DNA of 64,000 nucleotides, taken from assembly GCA_015179125.1 (NCBI GenBank), contig WHVA01000235.1, forward strand, positions 1 through 64,000, in the 5' to 3' direction. Made by a program: the position numbers and the translations under genes. The stretch is from Gautieria morchelliformis (taxonomy: Eukaryota > Basidiomycota > Agaricomycetes > Gomphales > Gomphaceae). Of this stretch, positions 30,083-39,917 are shown piece by piece. Under the pieces are notes generated by a model, which saw only the letters and a list, made by a program, of their open reading frames with translations, ran no database searches and was not told where the DNA came from. Within the stretch, counting starts at the first letter, position 1. Every line of letters begins with the position of its first letter.

Positions 30083-33000
30083 CTAAGCCCACATCTTGCG
30101 GAATTTAGCCTCGAAGTCCGTTGCCACGCTCGAGAATACTTCATACACTTTCCAGTCAGTATTATCCACCCCTCGCGGTCGAGTGAACCCGTCGTCATGT
30201 ACGCTGTCTCCGTCATCCAGATCCACTTCCTCGATCTCAAGCACACCTGAATCCTGGGTCTCGTCTTGGGCACATGCCTGCTGCGTCGCCGCTGTCCTTA
30301 GCAACTCTTGGAGGCTGGTCTTGATGGTCAATAGGGTGAAGAGAAAATCCTGGAGAAAATACCACACGTCTCCCCTTCTAATACCGTTGGCCAATACGAG
30401 TGATTCAACTTGCCCGTGCGTGTAAAAATCGAGGAGATAAGCGTTAAGCTTGAATGCAGATTCGTTGTCGGCAAAGATATTGTTCATCGAAGGTATGGGA
30501 TGCCCGTTCATATGAATTCCCTGTCGTGCGTTCCAACATAATTCTTCGATGCTACCAAACGAATCGGTGTGCCCGGAGTTAGAAACGAATTTCGAGCAAA
30601 TAAAAGTCGTTAAAGCTGTTGAACGAAGAATTCGCCCAAATTCCCAGTCCATTAGTGAGGACGTCACCGGCACCTGGATGCCACTTAGCGGCAGCTGATC
30701 ATCTGATCCCAGGTTTGTCGCGTTTTGTGATGCATAAGTCCATGCGTATCCGGTAAAAACACGGAGAATAAGGCTATCATGCTCGTTGAGCACATACTCC
30801 ACGGCCTTCGGCAGTGGTGGCAACACTATCATTGACGGATAGCGTTTCACAAGTGGGCGAAGATTCTCTTCATTTACCGCGGAACGTGGTAAAAGTCGCC
30901 GACCAAACATGTAACAGAGTACAAGCATCAGATCGCGCGCTGCCTTGCCTTGGGATTGGTCACAGATGCGATGGATAACACCACTTCGCAGCAGCGCCAC
31001 AAATGCCAAATTGTTTGGTTCCTGGTAGTACAGCTGTTACAGCGAATGTCATGGCTGTGAGGACTTGCACTGGGATTATGTCAAAGAGGTAAATTGAAAT
31101 TACTTACGTGTGTGACAATCCCAGCCAGATTTAAAGGCTGTCCATCTGAGCTTAAGAGCTGTGCTCTTAGCAAGTAGTCGATACTGAATCGTAAGTGATG
31201 GAGGAGCTCAAGTCGACCGATTTCAGACCCAATGCTGATCTGTGGAAGGGACAGGATCGTCGACACAGCTGTAACAGCATATTCGGCGTTCTGTGACCCC
31301 GCTAGGAGGTTGAACAGCCGTAGACAGAGTGTTGTAGATAGCGGAAACTGGCCAGAAATTGGGGGCAAACGCGAGAGAACAAGCCGTTGAACTCTATCTA
31401 GCGTAATACCATGGAAAAATACCTTGCCTAACTGCAATATCGCATGTCAGTACTGCCATAAAATAATGGAGCACGAGATACCAACCAGATCAAATCCTCG
31501 ACGCCCTGCCCTGCCTGCAGCTTGCCGATATTGTAAGGCTGTGAGGTATGTAGTCTAGAATGATAAATATCGGATCTAGCCAAGCGAGGCATCGAGAAAC
31601 CAGCCTACATCACCCGAAAATACCACGGTCTTGCAAGGCGCATTTATACCAAGCGCAAGGGTCCCCCTAATTGTGAGCGTTACGTAAAAGCAAAATAACT
31701 TGCCCTATGGTCAAACGTACGTAGCTATCACCACTTGCAGGAACCCGACACGAAAGAGTCTATAATGGAAAGACTCAGCTCGATTTTTCTGACATTCAAC
31801 CCGACTCACGTTTCTACCAGGTTGCGGTACTTCCTGTTCATGCCGGAGTGATGGACTGCAATGCCTCGTCTGATTGCCGCAATCGCCCAGTCGGGGGTAC
31901 TCGTCCAGCGTAAGTCCCTTAGATCTGACTCTAACGAGGTTTTGTCGTATGAAGTTTTGATTCCAGCAAATGAAAATTCTGGAGATGGAGCGGAAGGATC
32001 AAAGCGCGATTCCCAAGCGGTATCCTGCTGCACACCGTCATCCTCGTCCTTTCGCTGCCGCTGAATCCGTTCCTTGATCCGGTCGCGGTCCTTCGCCTTG
32101 GATTTGTAGACTTCCCATGCTTGTAGTTTACTTTGCCACTCGGGACTAGTTGTCCGCCATATTTCTTCGGCCTCCTCCAGGAAAGAATGGATTTTTTTCG
32201 CATGTGTTTCACACTGATGACGATTGAACGAGAAGACGAGAGCTGGCTGCTCGCCCTGAATGATGAGCGATAAAATCATAGAGATCCGGCGGCGATCACC
32301 TACCAAGTCGCCTTCCGCATAAAGATCAGAAACCAAATGAGGCAGGCTCCCTTCAAGCTCCGTTATTTCCGGAGCAATAGACAGTAGGTCGTCTGGAGCC
32401 TTGTAAATTTCGTCATCTGTTAGCTGGTGCACTATGTCCTGCAACGTTTCATGCGAATCAGGCATCTCCCTAAGCTTGGATATAACCCTGATTAAGGTTT
32501 GTTCGTAGCGAAGAATATCTTGCTGTTTCAAAAATGTAGGTGGATCAAAAAATTCGGTTGGGTCCAGCTTCCCAAGATCGTCTTCGGTAATACCTGCCGT
32601 ATCACCCAGCTTCCGGAGCGCTTGGAAGAGTGTAAGGCAATCCCTTGCCTCGAGTGTAAAATCGGGCGGGAGTGCACTTCCTATAGCAGACGATAGCATG
32701 GACACTGGGTGCAAAAATCGAAGTCGACCGGTGGGCTTGTGCTGTCGCAGTCCGGTGAAAGGTGCCTGCGCGGCAGACCGCAAGTAGAAATATTTCCTTA
32801 GGTGAGAGTAGCGATGTTCATGGTAAATAAACCTGTGCTTGAAATGGTGCGCTGCTTGAACCGAGCTTAACCACGTATTGAACTTCTCAGGGTTCCCTAC
32901 GGTTGCCGAGAGACCTCTAAAAATTGAACCGAGTTAGTGGACCCCTTAACACACAGCCCACACTGACATAACTGGACATGGCGCAAGGAGCAGAAGCTGC

Positions 33001-36000
33001 TCCCAGATTGCCCCTCCTACCTCCTGGCCGATTGAGTGGATTTCGTCGAGAATTATTCTATAGAAGAAGAAGATATATCAGTTGCGTCTCTACTTGGTGT
33101 AATGATACAAGACTGCCTTTTAAGCCTTGGCGTCCAGACGCGGGCCAGAGTAGGCGACAGTAGCATGATGGCTAGGATCTCGGGAACCGTGATTAGTATC
33201 TGACATTTTTGCGGATCGTGTATGCGATAGTCGCGAGTGTGGATGGCCCAGCAGCTACGTTGCCCCTTCTGAAATCGGACAGAAACTTCCGCGGCAATCT
33301 AGCGCCATGGATGTCGGTCAAAGTAGCGGCAACGACGACGGGAGACAGTATACCTGTGTTACTAAGGCCTTTGTCGGCGCGACATAAACAAGGACCCCGT
33401 CATCTGAAGACCGCAACACTCGCTCCATTGCGTAATAAGATATGAAGGTCTTCCCTGCGCTAGTAGGTGCGACAACAAGTACTGAGGCCTCTTCATCGAG
33501 GTTATCAAGAACTTCACGTTGCCAGCGATCCGGATCAAACTGGACACGAGGATCGGGCGCCGAGTCCAAAGACCGGTCCATGTACTCCCCGAAACATCGG
33601 AGCAGCCAATGCATGGGTGGCTCTGTTATTTTCATGAAAGGATAGACTGACGACCCAGACTTTTTCAAGACCTTTATGAACTCGAATGTCAGATCATGAT
33701 CCGGTAGATTCCCTGCACCCAACAGGGACGCAGTCACAGTAGGAAATCCGAGAGCACTGAGGACTGAAGATAAAACCCGGATAACCGTGGGCGTCGCACG
33801 GGTGGACTGGTCTTGATCATTCTCAGTACACTCACGCGATAGCGATCCTGGGTGGACACAGAGTCCCGTGTGGGATGATCGATCCATGCACGAAGCTCAA
33901 GGTCCAGACGGTACAATTGTACCTCTCCGACAAGCCAATTCTCTGCCATACGTGTCCGATTCCGAAGAAGGAGGTCCGTTTTCTGTATCCGTGAATGCAA
34001 GGACGGGAGGCGGCTTAGTTTCCAGAGTTCCCCCTCATTTGTCCCCTTGCCGGACCACCACTCCAAATCGCTGGCTTGTTTTTTCGTCTGTCTCTTGGTC
34101 TGAACTTGCCGACGGGTCTCTTCGCGAGATGTCACCTTTTTTGAGGCGGCCGCATGCACGGGGCGCTAAATGATTGATTGCCTGACCGTTAGACGCACAG
34201 AGGCTGAGCACGTTTCTGGTGGACTCACCGGTTTCGTTGTGGCAATATCGGTCGCTTTACCATGGAGAGGAATGGTGATCGGCTCCAAACGTTTCCCTAA
34301 CGCGCCGGTTAGACTTTGAGCTTGCAATTTAAGCCCAGCTTGAAATCGTTGGTCTGCACGGAGGACTCTTGCCCGGGCCTTTGAATCCAAGGTCTGTATT
34401 TTACCATCTTCCCCTCCAAGATGCTTTGGCAAGATGGGTCGTCCAGGCCTGTGCCAATGCATATTGTCTTTGAACACCTTGCCAAGGCCGGAATCGAGAT
34501 CAAATCTGCCAGACTCGGGAGGAAAAGAGGATGGCGCCGCATTGATCTGTACTTGGGACAAGTACTCGTCTAATACTGGATGCGAAAATGGTAATACGCG
34601 GAAGTCATTCTGGTCTGTATGACTCGGTAGAAGACCAACTAGTCCTCTGGGACCGAGAAGTGGATAGGAAAACACGGCATTATCCATCCCAAGTGCATTC
34701 CCCATCTCGGCAAGCTTAGATGTGTGTTCAAGTCCGATTAAGTCCGACATGACCTCGGTTGTCAGAGATTGTGGAGGGATAGCTTTCAGGAGATGGAAGA
34801 ATACTCTCCCGTCGAGATCGACATCGCGAAATGTCGGCATATCGGGGAAAGATCTTTCCAGGGAAATGAAAAGCGAAGGGAGAAACTTATTTCGGAGGTA
34901 GCCTTCCACCTCCGAAGAAAAAGTGGGTAATCTCTGGGCGCGAACGGATACCGGTAATGTGTCCAGTATCACCCCATGGGCAAGGAATATATATAGAAAG
35001 GGACGAGCCAGACTGTCACCTGGATCTACACCAGCGAGTACAGCCCTAGCAGCATTGAGAAGCCATTCGGTTCTGTTCTCTGAGGTTGTCCTAATATTTG
35101 AGAGAAGAGGTGGTAGTTTCGCATTCAAACAAACGACTGCGCACCCCCTAGCCCTCCAAATTCTGGGGTCAATAATACTCCGATTATTAGACATGCGCCT
35201 TTGCTCGTATATGAACGAAAATATCTCAATGCCAGGTGTAGGTTAGCAGGCCTAAAACGAAGAAGGAGGCGGGTGGGGCGATACCTTGGTGTCCTTAAAC
35301 ACGGCACCTCGCATGAGAGCCACTGCGATTCCGCTCGTTAAGATCTCATAGACAAACAGCCTCTGATTGAGGGCTGTTTCGGCTTGAAGCCGTTCTCCAG
35401 CCTGAGCAGAGCCACCGTCATCGGTCATGATAAACATAGGCTACAGGGGTAAACGTCGGTCGAGTTTATGGCACCGCGAACTGATGTCATGGCACTTACC
35501 TTCCGATCCATGGCAAAACGGAGCCAATCTGGATCATTCAAATTTTGGAATGTGTGTAAAGGAATACGCAACTCCTTCACGGCTGCCTTGAGATAAGTGC
35601 GAGTAAGACACCTCGACGCCAAAACAAAATCTGACGATCCTGTATGATAAGACATGTGTCTCAAATCTGTGCGATAGCGGTCTCAGTATAGACGGTTGGT
35701 CGGTTGGATCGAGGGCTTACCCTCGAAGAAAGCAACCTCAAAAACTGCGTTACGCTTCACGTACTCCTTTAAGGTACGCTCGAAACTGTACCTTGCATGA
35801 AGGTACTGGAATGAAACATCTGAAGCGATGTCAGCGTTTCACATTTCTCGGGATACCAATTTGTCCCAGACCGTCTTCTTTCCCCACAGCAAGTAAGGGA
35901 TCGTCCAATACGCTACTCAGCAGAGAATCGCCTTCCAGCAGGAAAAGCTCGTCTCCCGCGTAGTCGCCTATAATGTCCATCCACCTTCCCTTCTGGCTGG

Positions 36001-36124
36001 TCCTGGTATACCAGGCCGCATCGAATGCATACAAGGCTTCCTTGGCAGACCATGTCTCGGCGTCTGCAGCTACGCCTACTTCTGAATAGTTTTTGATTTC
36101 CAAGTTTTCTAGTTCGTCGTCCAT
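30083..36124 (-). CDS. DDX60-type Ski2-like DExH RNA helicase, 15 exons
   Basis: Host gene encoding a predicted 1,759-aa protein (human DDX60: about 1,712). Exons: 36124-35857, 35819-35721, 35666-35500, 35440-35285, 35224-34229, 34165-33808, 33763-33354, 33298-33117, 33057-32962, 32916-31810, 31759-31721, 31666-31609, 31554-31486, 31431-31108, 31033-30083; all phases agree. Helicase motifs: [10 protein letters not shown] (about residue 780); [26 protein letters not shown] (about 883); [42 protein letters not shown] (about 1325). The N-terminal 680 residues and the C-terminal domain with [13 protein letters not shown] are DDX60-specific. Introns are 37-74 nt. The one after 33117 has a GC-AG border, and the junction at 33808/33763 is the least certain. 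Human DDX60 acts in cytosolic RNA sensing and decay; the fungal role is unknown. It looks intact. Confidence 0.93.
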
Positions 36125-36553
36125 CGGCCGGCAGAGGGGGCAGGGGTCAGGTCGTGGTTGTGAAAGTTTTGAGGAAAGCTGCTACTGTATAAGAGAAATA
36201 AGCGCGTAGCCGATATATCTTACGTCTAAAATGCCTTGGTATACGGAGATGTGATTGTAAACATAGAGTGCCACACAGATCACAGATGACAGTCAAGGCG
36301 AGGCTCCCACAGGGTGTCCAGCGCTGAACATTTCAAAATGTAGGGAGTTCCGAAACCTTTGAGTTGTTCACACAGGTGACCCACTGATACCGTCGACCCA
36401 TCTGCGCCGTCTGCATCAATCGCCGCGCGGCGCTGGAGCGTATTCTCGACCCCTTTTTTTGCTTGTCGCTCGGACTCACCGTCACTCGGGAGTTTCGAAA
36501 CTCTCGAGTTGTTACGTAATTCACAGTGAGGTGGTCGGCTGTTCGTCAGGTGA
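36125..36553 (-). promoter_or_regulatory. Upstream region of the DDX60-like gene with duplicated block
   Basis: The 429 bp between the start codon and the Helitron. It holds the first copy (36341-36488) of an imperfect direct repeat. The second copy starts at 36489 (GGGAGTTTCGAAACT versus GGGAGTTCCGAAACC) and continues beyond the Helitron at 42998-43093. The best-conserved part is GCTGGAGCGTATTCTCGACC (36432 and 43050). It is presumably promoter or 5' flank; no TATA box could be placed with confidence. Confidence 0.6.
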
Positions 36554-36581
36554 CTAGGTGGGTACCCGCGCTTCGCGCGGG
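36554..36581 (-). other. Helitron 3' terminus: hairpin and CTAG
   Basis: Plus strand CTAG at 36554-36557, a spacer, then CCCGCGCTTCGCGCGGG at 36565-36581, a perfect 7-bp stem with a 3-nt loop. On the element strand the hairpin lies 7 nt before the terminal CTAG, the canonical Helitron stop signal for rolling-circle transposition. Confidence 0.95.
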
Positions 36582-36717
36582 GGTTTAGGTCAAATGCATC
36601 GGTAAGGTCAAATGCATCAGTAAATTCACAGGCATTGAGACAATAAAAACTTGCATCAAGAAAAAGTATACTAAGTAAATACTAAGTAAATTGTATCAGG
36701 GAAGTGAATGTTACAGT

Positions 36718-39700
36718 TCAAGGAGCTCTAAGCAATACATCTTCATATACAATATTTGTGGTTTGCACACCCTCCTCAAGCAAGACCTTAACCCTGTTCC
36801 AGTTGGTCCCCCTTGATACACCAACATACAATTGACCATGTCCAAACACTGGATATCTCAGGTCCAGCCCAACCGTACCCAAAGACTGTCCCTGAGACTT
36901 GTTGATAGTCATTGCAAATGCCAAACGCACTGGAAACTGCCTCCTTTGCAGCACAAATGGCAATTCTCCCTCTGATGGCTTAATGATGATCCTGGGGATG
37001 AAAGCAATATTTCCTGCACGTGGACCCGAGATGATCCTGACCTCCAACACTCTAATGTTCATCCTCACCAACCGCAGCCTTGTCCCATTGCATAGTCCTT
37101 GCCTCTGATCCAAATTGCGCAACAGCATCAGAGGCACTCCAGGCTTGACTTCCAAGTGAGCAGGAGGAAGACTGCCCATCTCTATGGAATTCAGATACTC
37201 TGCAGGATACCTATCTGCATCATCGGATTCTGTAATGGAATTTGCACAGTGCAAGACCTGAGCATCACCTGGAAACTCCCTAAACACCATGGAATTGATC
37301 TCATTGACCTCAGTGTTTCTGGCACAGAGGATGGCCCGCTCCAAAAAGTAATCATCCCGGGCAGGGACTTGATTGCCAATGCCAGGGTATATTTCCTGGA
37401 TCAGATCTTCAATTCCAGGGCCACAAACCATGTGTTGAGGGAGTGAGAGGGTATGATCCAGTGGGAGATCCTTTCCCTGGCCCACATTCTGCAGCCATTC
37501 TGCAAATCTGGCTCTGTCAGGGTCATTTCTCACCCGCATGTTCTCTGTCAGATGGAGGACCTTGATCTTTGGCCACAGATATGACTTCTGAAGGGTAGCT
37601 CCCACGATATCCTCCTTGGAGCCTTTAGGGACAATTGGGAGAGTCTGCTGAAAGTCACCTCCAAATGCGACTGTGATGCCACCAAAGGGTCGGTCATGCT
37701 GGTCAAGGAAATCCCTCAGTGTCCTGTCAATGGCCTCTATGGCATGGCGATGCTGCATTGCAGCCTCATCCCAGATGAGGAGACTGGCCTTTCTCAGCAT
37801 GTCAGCCTTGTCAGAGTTCTTTCTGATGGAGGAGAGAGAGCGCTCATGGACAGGAATGGGAATTCCAAGCATGCTATGAGAGGTTGTACCCTTAGTGAGG
37901 ATAAGTGCAGCCATTGCAGATGAGGCTACTGCAATCACAATGAGGCTCTCCGCTCTACAGGAGTGGATTAGAGTGTTCCACATGAACGATTTCCCTGCAC
38001 CACCTGAGCCAGTGACGAAAAACATTTGTCCGTCAGGTTTGCCCCGAGCATCTTTGGTCAGTGCCGACCGTAATATCTGATCATGTGCAGACCTTTGCCC
38101 CATATTCAGCTTGGGAACCTCCTCATCAGCCTTTTCCCTCTCTTCAACAGGGTCATAGTCCCTCTGCTCAGCTATGAACCTGTTTCCAATGAGGGCCTCC
38201 CACTCGCCTGCCACCCGAGGCATATCATCAAAGCTGCTCAAGGACATTCCACCCTGCTGGAGGATTTTATCCAAGAGAAAGAGGCCGAAATCATAAACCT
38301 GATCATCCTGTGGATCATGCATACGGTGTCTGATTTGGAGCTGATGTCTGAGATCATCACATATGTGCTCCTTGAAGCCGTCCCATAGTCTGCCAGGCTG
38401 CGATGGATTGCAATGGCCAAGGATGGTGGCAAAGAGATGTCTCAGCTGAGCACCTGTTTTCATGGCACTGGCTTCCTGGAGACACAACCTCAGCTCCTGA
38501 TCATCATCCAGAAGTCCCCTTGCACGACAGGCCTCCTTGTAAGTAGCATATTGTATGCCATCCACTGACCTAAGCTCCTCAAAGGATCTAGCCCCCTTGA
38601 CCACTGTGAGGAGAGTGCGCACAAAAAATCTCTCTCCTGATTTAGGGCTTGCAAAGTGAAGGCGACCGATGCTATAACCTCCTTGGCGTGGTGTCCATAC
38701 CTTTTCCTCTGATTGCCAGGTAAACTGCTCAGGAAACTCCACATAGAGCAGATCACGTGCTTCAGGGTACATATCATTGGCCTCAAAGTAAGCCATGAGC
38801 GGTGTCTTTTTTGCCTCAGCCCTAATGAGGATGTTGTCCACATCCTCATTGGGATCAAAGATGATCGTGTGGTGGTCCTTTTCATGGACTGGCAGTGCCA
38901 TGACTGCAGGCACCTGGGTGTGGATTTCCCGCTCCAGCAACCTCCAACAGGCCTCATGAGCACTGACATAGCGAGCGTCCAGGTACTGCTTAATTTCATC
39001 CTTGCTGAGACCCAACTCCATCGTGGTCCGATCATGGCCCTTGTAGAGATACTTGTGGATATACTTGATACACCTCACATTGATGGTGAGTTCAGCGTTG
39101 ATGTGACACAGGAGTTTGAGCAAGAGCAGAGGAGAGTATGGAACAACCCATCTGTTGTCCAGCATGTTGCCCCTGACATTGTGCTGCCTTCCATCATTGC
39201 GACGACGATATTTTGGATATCCATCCTCATTCAGACTGGTTTCCTCACAGAAGGGCTTTGGGAAGTTTTTGTTGCACTTGCCATTTTCCATGCAGGGTGC
39301 GTCTCGATTCATTTCTCCACAGGGACCATGTGTCATCAGGTCACAGACCAACTGGTAGAGGACAGGATGTGTCTCTGGATCAGGGAACTCTGCCGAAATC
39401 ATAGAATCCACCTCATGTGGATGCCTGATCTTGGAATCTCTTGCAAACCAGATAAGAATATGCATGTGTGGGAGTCCCCTTTTCTGGAATTCAATGGTGT
39501 GGACGCGAGCAACGGTTTCCCCAAAAATCTTTTCCTTGATGATCAAGTCAATGAGGTATTTCTTTTTGAGATGGAACACCCGTGACACCAAGTCAGGTCT
39601 GTCCTGAGGTGATTGTCCAGGTAACAATGCATTCAATATCTCCTGCCACTTGGGATTGGCAGTCATTGTAATAAAGAGATCGGCCACACCAAACTTCCTT

Positions 39701-39858
39701 GAAATGGCCAGAGAGTTCTGCAGGTTTTGCTGCATGTCCCGTGTCCCTCCTTGAAATGTGGCAGGCAGAATGGATTTTGTGCCCAAGCTGTTTGCATCTC
39801 TGTCATTGTCATTGCGATTAAACGCATCCACCATCTGGTTATACACCTCAGCACGCAA
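36718..39858 (-). CDS. Helitron Rep/PIF1-helicase, main frame
   Basis: 1,046 codons in this frame. Rep (HUH endonuclease) domain: GLPHMHILIWF, with the HxH metal-binding pair near residue 130, and the catalytic tyrosine region KYIHKYLYKGHD near 265. The PIF1-type helicase domain follows from about 590: Walker A GSGGAGKSF (about 620), Walker B LIWDEAA, AFGGDFQQTLP, and NKSQGQSLGTVGL with YVGVSRG near the C-terminus. The protein nicks and transfers the leading strand and unwinds DNA during rolling-circle transposition. The frame extends upstream past 39858: sense continues to about 40030, where the frame changes to that of the N-terminal piece. One frameshift would explain this. Confidence 0.93.
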   Translation of the reverse strand: MRAEVYNQMVDAFNRNDNDRDANSLGTKSILPATFQGGTRDMQQNLQNSLAISRKFGVADLFITMTANPKWQEILNALLPGQSPQDRPDLVSRVFHLKKKYLIDLIIKEKIFGETVARVHTIEFQKRGLPHMHILIWFARDSKIRHPHEVDSMISAEFPDPETHPVLYQLVCDLMTHGPCGEMNRDAPCMENGKCNKNFPKPFCEETSLNEDGYPKYRRRNDGRQHNVRGNMLDNRWVVPYSPLLLLKLLCHINAELTINVRCIKYIHKYLYKGHDRTTMELGLSKDEIKQYLDARYVSAHEACWRLLEREIHTQVPAVMALPVHEKDHHTIIFDPNEDVDNILIRAEAKKTPLMAYFEANDMYPEARDLLYVEFPEQFTWQSEEKVWTPRQGGYSIGRLHFASPKSGERFFVRTLLTVVKGARSFEELRSVDGIQYATYKEACRARGLLDDDQELRLCLQEASAMKTGAQLRHLFATILGHCNPSQPGRLWDGFKEHICDDLRHQLQIRHRMHDPQDDQVYDFGLFLLDKILQQGGMSLSSFDDMPRVAGEWEALIGNRFIAEQRDYDPVEEREKADEEVPKLNMGQRSAHDQILRSALTKDARGKPDGQMFFVTGSGGAGKSFMWNTLIHSCRAESLIVIAVASSAMAALILTKGTTSHSMLGIPIPVHERSLSSIRKNSDKADMLRKASLLIWDEAAMQHRHAIEAIDRTLRDFLDQHDRPFGGITVAFGGDFQQTLPIVPKGSKEDIVGATLQKSYLWPKIKVLHLTENMRVRNDPDRARFAEWLQNVGQGKDLPLDHTLSLPQHMVCGPGIEDLIQEIYPGIGNQVPARDDYFLERAILCARNTEVNEINSMVFREFPGDAQVLHCANSITESDDADRYPAEYLNSIEMGSLPPAHLEVKPGVPLMLLRNLDQRQGLCNGTRLRLVRMNIRVLEVRIISGPRAGNIAFIPRIIIKPSEGELPFVLQRRQFPVRLAFAMTINKSQGQSLGTVGLDLRYPVFGHGQLYVGVSRGTNWNRVKVLLEEGVQTTNIVYEDVLLRAP

Positions 39859-39917
39859 AGTGTGTTGATTTGTCCTGATCCACCTCAGCCTGCTTTGCTC
39901 CGCAGTGGCCCAACAGT

